A stretch of 7,950 bases of DNA from an uncultured Bacillota bacterium (GTDB lineage Bacteria; Bacillota; UBA994; UBA5500), in contig CALNBW010000153.1 in assembly GCA_937874815.1 (NCBI GenBank), positions 1 through 7,950 of the forward strand. Reading direction: 5' to 3'. The position numbers and the translations under genes are program-made. Shown here piece after piece: positions 6,078 through 7,950 of the stretch. Within the stretch, counting starts at the first letter, position 1; the number at the start of each line of letters is the position of its first letter. Under the pieces are notes generated by a model. It saw only the letters and a program-made list of their open reading frames with translations, had not been told where the DNA came from and searched no databases.

Positions 6078-7088
6078 GTGTCAGAAAAACTAGTTGAACT
6101 CGTGCGGGGCAACCTTGTGGAGAGTATTCACCGTGGCGACCTGGCAGTCGTTGACTACACCGGACGCCTGCTTTACTCAGTTGGAGATCCCTGCGAAAAA
6201 GTAACCTTCATCCGTTCTGCTTCCAAGCCTATTCAGGCCATCCCCATTGTTACCAGTGGCGCGGCAGATCATTACCAGTTCACGGACCGAGAGTTAGCTA
6301 TTTTTTGCGCCTCACATAATGCCGAGCAGGTGCATGTGGAAACTGTGCTAGGCATACTGAAGAAGATTGGCCTGGCTGAATCGGCGCTGCAATGTGGTCG
6401 CCATTTGCCTCTCAGTAAGGAGGCTGCTAATCAACTATTGCGTAATCAACAGGAGCCTACTGAAGTGCACTGTAATTGCTCTGGCAAACACTCAGGCATG
6501 CTAGCGCTCGCTCAGCATATGGGTTGGGATGTTGCTAATTACCTGAGCATTGAACACCCCGTACAACAAGCTATGCGCCGCAGTATGGCTACTTTTGCTG
6601 GCATGGAGGAAGCGGACATCGCCATCGGCGTCGACGGTTGCGGGGTTCCTGTTTTTGGCCTGCCAGTTTATAATATGGCCCTGGCCTGGGCCCATCTCAC
6701 TCGCCCCGACGCCCTTGGTGCTGCCAATGCTAACGCGGCCCGGCGCATCACCCAGGCCATGACCGCCTGTCCTATGCTCATAGCTGGCACCGGGCGTCTC
6801 TGCACTGGCTTGATGACTCATCTCAACGGCCGCCTCGTGGCCAAGAGCGGTGCGGAAGGGGGCTACTGCGCCGGAATTCTGGAGCAAGGCATCGGTATTG
6901 CCGTTAAGATAGAAGACGGCAACGGCCGCGCTAATGGCCCAGTGATCATCGACACCTTGCGCCAGATGGGCTTTTTAACTGATACGGATTTGGCTAATCT
7001 AAAAGATTTTCATAATCCTACAACCTATAACCATAGGCGCGACGTAGTCGGTGAAAGCCGAGCTAACTTTACCCTAAAGAAGCATTAA
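6078..7088 (+). CDS. Asparaginase, Rhizobium etli type II (ReAV-like, PF06089) family
   Basis: A 336-residue enzyme expected to hydrolyse L-asparagine to aspartate and ammonia in the cytoplasm. The residues known from the R. etli enzyme ReAV are all found, with near-identical spacing: Ser47 and Lys50 in RSASKPIQA (ReAV S48/K51), Ser79 in FCASHN (S80), zinc-site Cys134 and Lys137 in NCSGKHSGM (C135/K138), Cys188 in GVDGCGVPVF (C189), and Lys256 in AKSGAEGGY (K263). The beginning LVELVRGNLVESIHRGDLAVVD is the usual family N-terminus and the length is normal. The GTG start is chosen from the Shine-Dalgarno at 6061-6070 and the promoter; the longer frame from ATG 6030 adds 16 residues that the promoter excludes. 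There is no signal peptide. It is transcribed away from the 3D gene and appears to be a single-gene unit; no asparagine transporter or aspartase gene is adjacent in the window. Confidence 0.9.
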   Translation: MSEKLVELVRGNLVESIHRGDLAVVDYTGRLLYSVGDPCEKVTFIRSASKPIQAIPIVTSGAADHYQFTDRELAIFCASHNAEQVHVETVLGILKKIGLAESALQCGRHLPLSKEAANQLLRNQQEPTEVHCNCSGKHSGMLALAQHMGWDVANYLSIEHPVQQAMRRSMATFAGMEEADIAIGVDGCGVPVFGLPVYNMALAWAHLTRPDALGAANANAARRITQAMTACPMLIAGTGRLCTGLMTHLNGRLVAKSGAEGGYCAGILEQGIGIAVKIEDGNGRANGPVIIDTLRQMGFLTDTDLANLKDFHNPTTYNHRRDVVGESRANFTLKKH

Positions 7089-7106
7089 TAAAGCAACACG
7101 TAACGC

Positions 7107-7142
7107 AAAAGGGGCTGTTGCATAGCATCTTGCAACAGCCCC
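7107..7142 (-). terminator. Intrinsic terminator, minus orientation, for the DUF4097-like gene
   Basis: A perfect 12-bp stem, GGGGCTGTTGCA (7111-7122) with TGCAACAGCCCC (7131-7142), and an 8-base loop. On the minus strand the stem is followed by TTTT (complement of 7110-7107), whereas on the plus strand it runs into GGGCCC, so it is oriented to stop minus-strand transcripts about 195 bases after the DUF4097-like gene. It may also slow plus-strand transcripts leaving the asparaginase gene, which ends 22 bases away. Its stem is a variant of the one at 1710-1752. Confidence 0.72.
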
Positions 7143-7144
7143 GG

Positions 7145-7276
7145 GCCCTCGTAATGGGATATCCGTAGGGGCGGCATCCTATGCCGCCCGGCCAGTCAAT
7201 AGGCAAACATTGGCTGGCAGACCCCCGTTTGGCCTTCGGCCTCACGAGGGCGGGCCGGATAGGATCCGGCCCCTAC
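7145..7276. repeat. Multi-hairpin REP-like intergenic element
   Basis: A set of nested inverted repeats with no coding frame. The ends GTAGGGG (7165-7171) and CCCCTAC (7270-7276) are inverted copies. Each end is itself a hairpin with a 3-base loop: GGGCGGCAT/ATGCCGCCC (7169-7177, 7181-7189) and GGGCCGGAT/ATCCGGCCC (7252-7260, 7264-7272). Between them are a 10-bp stem with one G-T pair (7191-7200 with 7209-7218) and GGCC-TTC-GGCC (7231-7241). An outer pair, GCCCTCGT (7145-7152) with ACGAGGGC (7244-7251), also matches. This resembles the REP/BIME-type palindromic repeats scattered between genes in many bacteria; copy number cannot be judged from one window. The remainder of the gene-free stretch, 7277-7337, shows nothing I recognise. 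Confidence 0.7.
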
Positions 7277-7337
7277 ACAAACACCGCAACATTGGCGGAG
7301 AAAACCCGACCCCGCAGCCACTTTTACCTACCTAATG

Positions 7338-7949
7338 CTAGCGCGGGCGCACGCTGACGCTACCATTCCTGCTGGCCATAAATACCTGTGTTTTCACACG
7401 GGCCTCCTGCCAATTGGGTGTGGTCCCCCGCAGATAGTGCTTTTCCCGTGTCGCCACTACTAAATCAGGCAAGTCAGCGTTAACCCGCCCATTACGAGTC
7501 TGCAGCTCAAGTTCATAGCCAATGCCGTCTTCGCACGCTAGCTCCGCCTGCACTGAGCCGTTGCTGGCGTCCAGCTTGATGTTGCCATCGCGCAAGGGTT
7601 CCAAGGCGCAACGGACAGAGCCGTTCTTGCTGGAAGCAGTGAAGGTTCCTACACCAGCTTGGGCCGTGATACTGCCGTTTTTTGTCTCAATGCCTAAGTC
7701 CCCATAAGTAATGCCATTGACTTTTACGGAACCGTTTTTCGTCATTATCTTACCGGCCGCCTGAAGGTCCTCTACCGTGACCGAACCATTCTTGCTAGAC
7801 AAGTTAAGATCAATCAGCAACTGGTGCGGAATTAGTATTTCAAAAGAGATGGCACCAGCAAGCTGGTCCTCAACGTGCCAGGTCAGCTGCAACTGGTCAC
7901 CCTGCACCTCTTGTTGTTCATACAAGAGGTGCAGGGTGACCAGTTGCAG
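7338..7949 (-). CDS. DUF4097-like repeat protein, probable beta-solenoid (5' end cut or unreliable)
   Basis: The visible frame has seven NG-type repeats about 17-50 residues apart: SKNGSV, TKNGSV, TKNGSI, SKNGSV, ASNGSV, TRNGRV, SRNGSV. Alternating beta-strand residues lie between them. This is the pattern of the DUF4097 (putative adhesin-like beta-repeat) family, which likely folds as a right-handed beta-solenoid with Asn-Gly turns; the function is unknown, and such genes often sit beside envelope or stress-response regulators. The protein ends normally (VSVRPR, stop at 7338). The frame stays open to the right edge, and the TTG at 7925 is not a convincing start: it has no Shine-Dalgarno and lies inside the 29-bp inverted repeat at 7886-7950. 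The residues encoded beyond about 7914 may be an artefact. The true protein probably continues with an N-terminal part and possibly a membrane segment not seen here. The terminator at 7107-7142 suits this gene. Confidence 0.75.
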   Translation of the reverse strand: MQLVTLHLLYEQQEVQGDQLQLTWHVEDQLAGAISFEILIPHQLLIDLNLSSKNGSVTVEDLQAAGKIMTKNGSVKVNGITYGDLGIETKNGSITAQAGVGTFTASSKNGSVRCALEPLRDGNIKLDASNGSVQAELACEDGIGYELELQTRNGRVNADLPDLVVATREKHYLRGTTPNWQEARVKTQVFMASRNGSVSVRPR

Positions 7950-7950
7950 C
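7886..7950. repeat. Perfect 29-bp inverted repeat ending at the window edge
   Basis: The left arm (7886-7914) and right arm (7922-7950) are exact reverse complements, separated by a 7-base loop TGTTCAT. The left arm encodes EVQGDQLQL of the DUF4097-like protein on the minus strand, so the right arm is a folded-back copy of coding sequence, and it stops exactly at the last base. This is typical of a palindromic assembly or amplification artefact at a contig end; a genuine hairpin is less likely. Confidence 0.9.

Noticed and set aside
6501..6887. Minus-strand open frame of 128 residues inside the asparaginase gene
   Set aside because: It is antisense to a gene with all catalytic motifs, has no family resemblance and no ribosome binding site.
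7143..7337. Small RNA, riboswitch or CRISPR array in the gap before the DUF4097-like gene
   Set aside because: There are inverted rather than direct repeats, no regular spacers, and no match to a riboswitch core that I recognise; a REP-like element explains the structure better.

Overview
The window looks like a piece of a Gram-positive-type (Bacillota/Clostridia-like) chromosome of middling G+C. The evidence is strong AGGAGG-type ribosome binding sites, sigma-A-like promoters, a YabE-like DUF348/G5/3D cell-wall protein, a YckD-like DUF2680 protein and a stand-alone DUF1858 redox-disulfide protein. Genes are densely packed and separated by clear intrinsic terminators. I see no rRNA, tRNA, CRISPR array, transposase, phage gene or defence island. 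The assignment is from gene content only; no genus can be named.

Layout, left to right. (1) Position 2-1702, plus strand: the 3' end of an M28-family zinc peptidase gene that is cut by the left edge, then a D-2-hydroxyacid dehydrogenase, closed by a 12-bp-stem terminator. (2) 4422 down to 1764, minus strand: an OmpR-type response regulator and a HAMP-type sensor histidine kinase separated by 1 base, followed after 111 bases by a small secreted or membrane-anchored DUF2680 protein with a Gly/His/Cys tail. (3) 4587-4781, plus: a 65-residue DUF1858 protein with its own extended -10 promoter and a strong terminator, divergent from the two-component operon. (4) 5780 down to 4851, minus: the 3D-domain wall protein with a near-consensus promoter. 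(5) 6078-7088, plus, divergent from the 3D gene: an asparaginase of the Rhizobium etli type-II (ReAV-like) family with all the catalytic and zinc residues I would look for. (6) 7089-7337: a gene-free stretch with a minus-strand terminator and a multi-hairpin REP-like repeat element. (7) 7338 to the right edge, minus: a DUF4097-like protein built from repeated NGS motifs.

How the genes relate: the response regulator and kinase form one signalling unit, and the DUF2680 protein just downstream is a plausible target or co-regulated envelope partner (inference). The peptidase, dehydrogenase and asparaginase are amino-acid/peptide and 2-hydroxy/keto-acid metabolism genes, but nothing ties them into one pathway. 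The remaining genes are independent transcription units.

Several starts are placed downstream of the longest open frame because a promoter or Shine-Dalgarno motif decides them (2228, 4422, 4587, 5780, 6078). The last 65 bases form a perfect 29-bp inverted repeat ending exactly at the window edge; it looks like a fold-back artefact at a contig end, so the N-terminus of the last gene is unreliable. I did not find a convincing undescribed system; the most noteworthy signals are the repeat element with compensatory base changes, the pair of related terminator hairpins, a 4-residue gap in the dehydrogenase nucleotide-binding fold, and the palindromic end.
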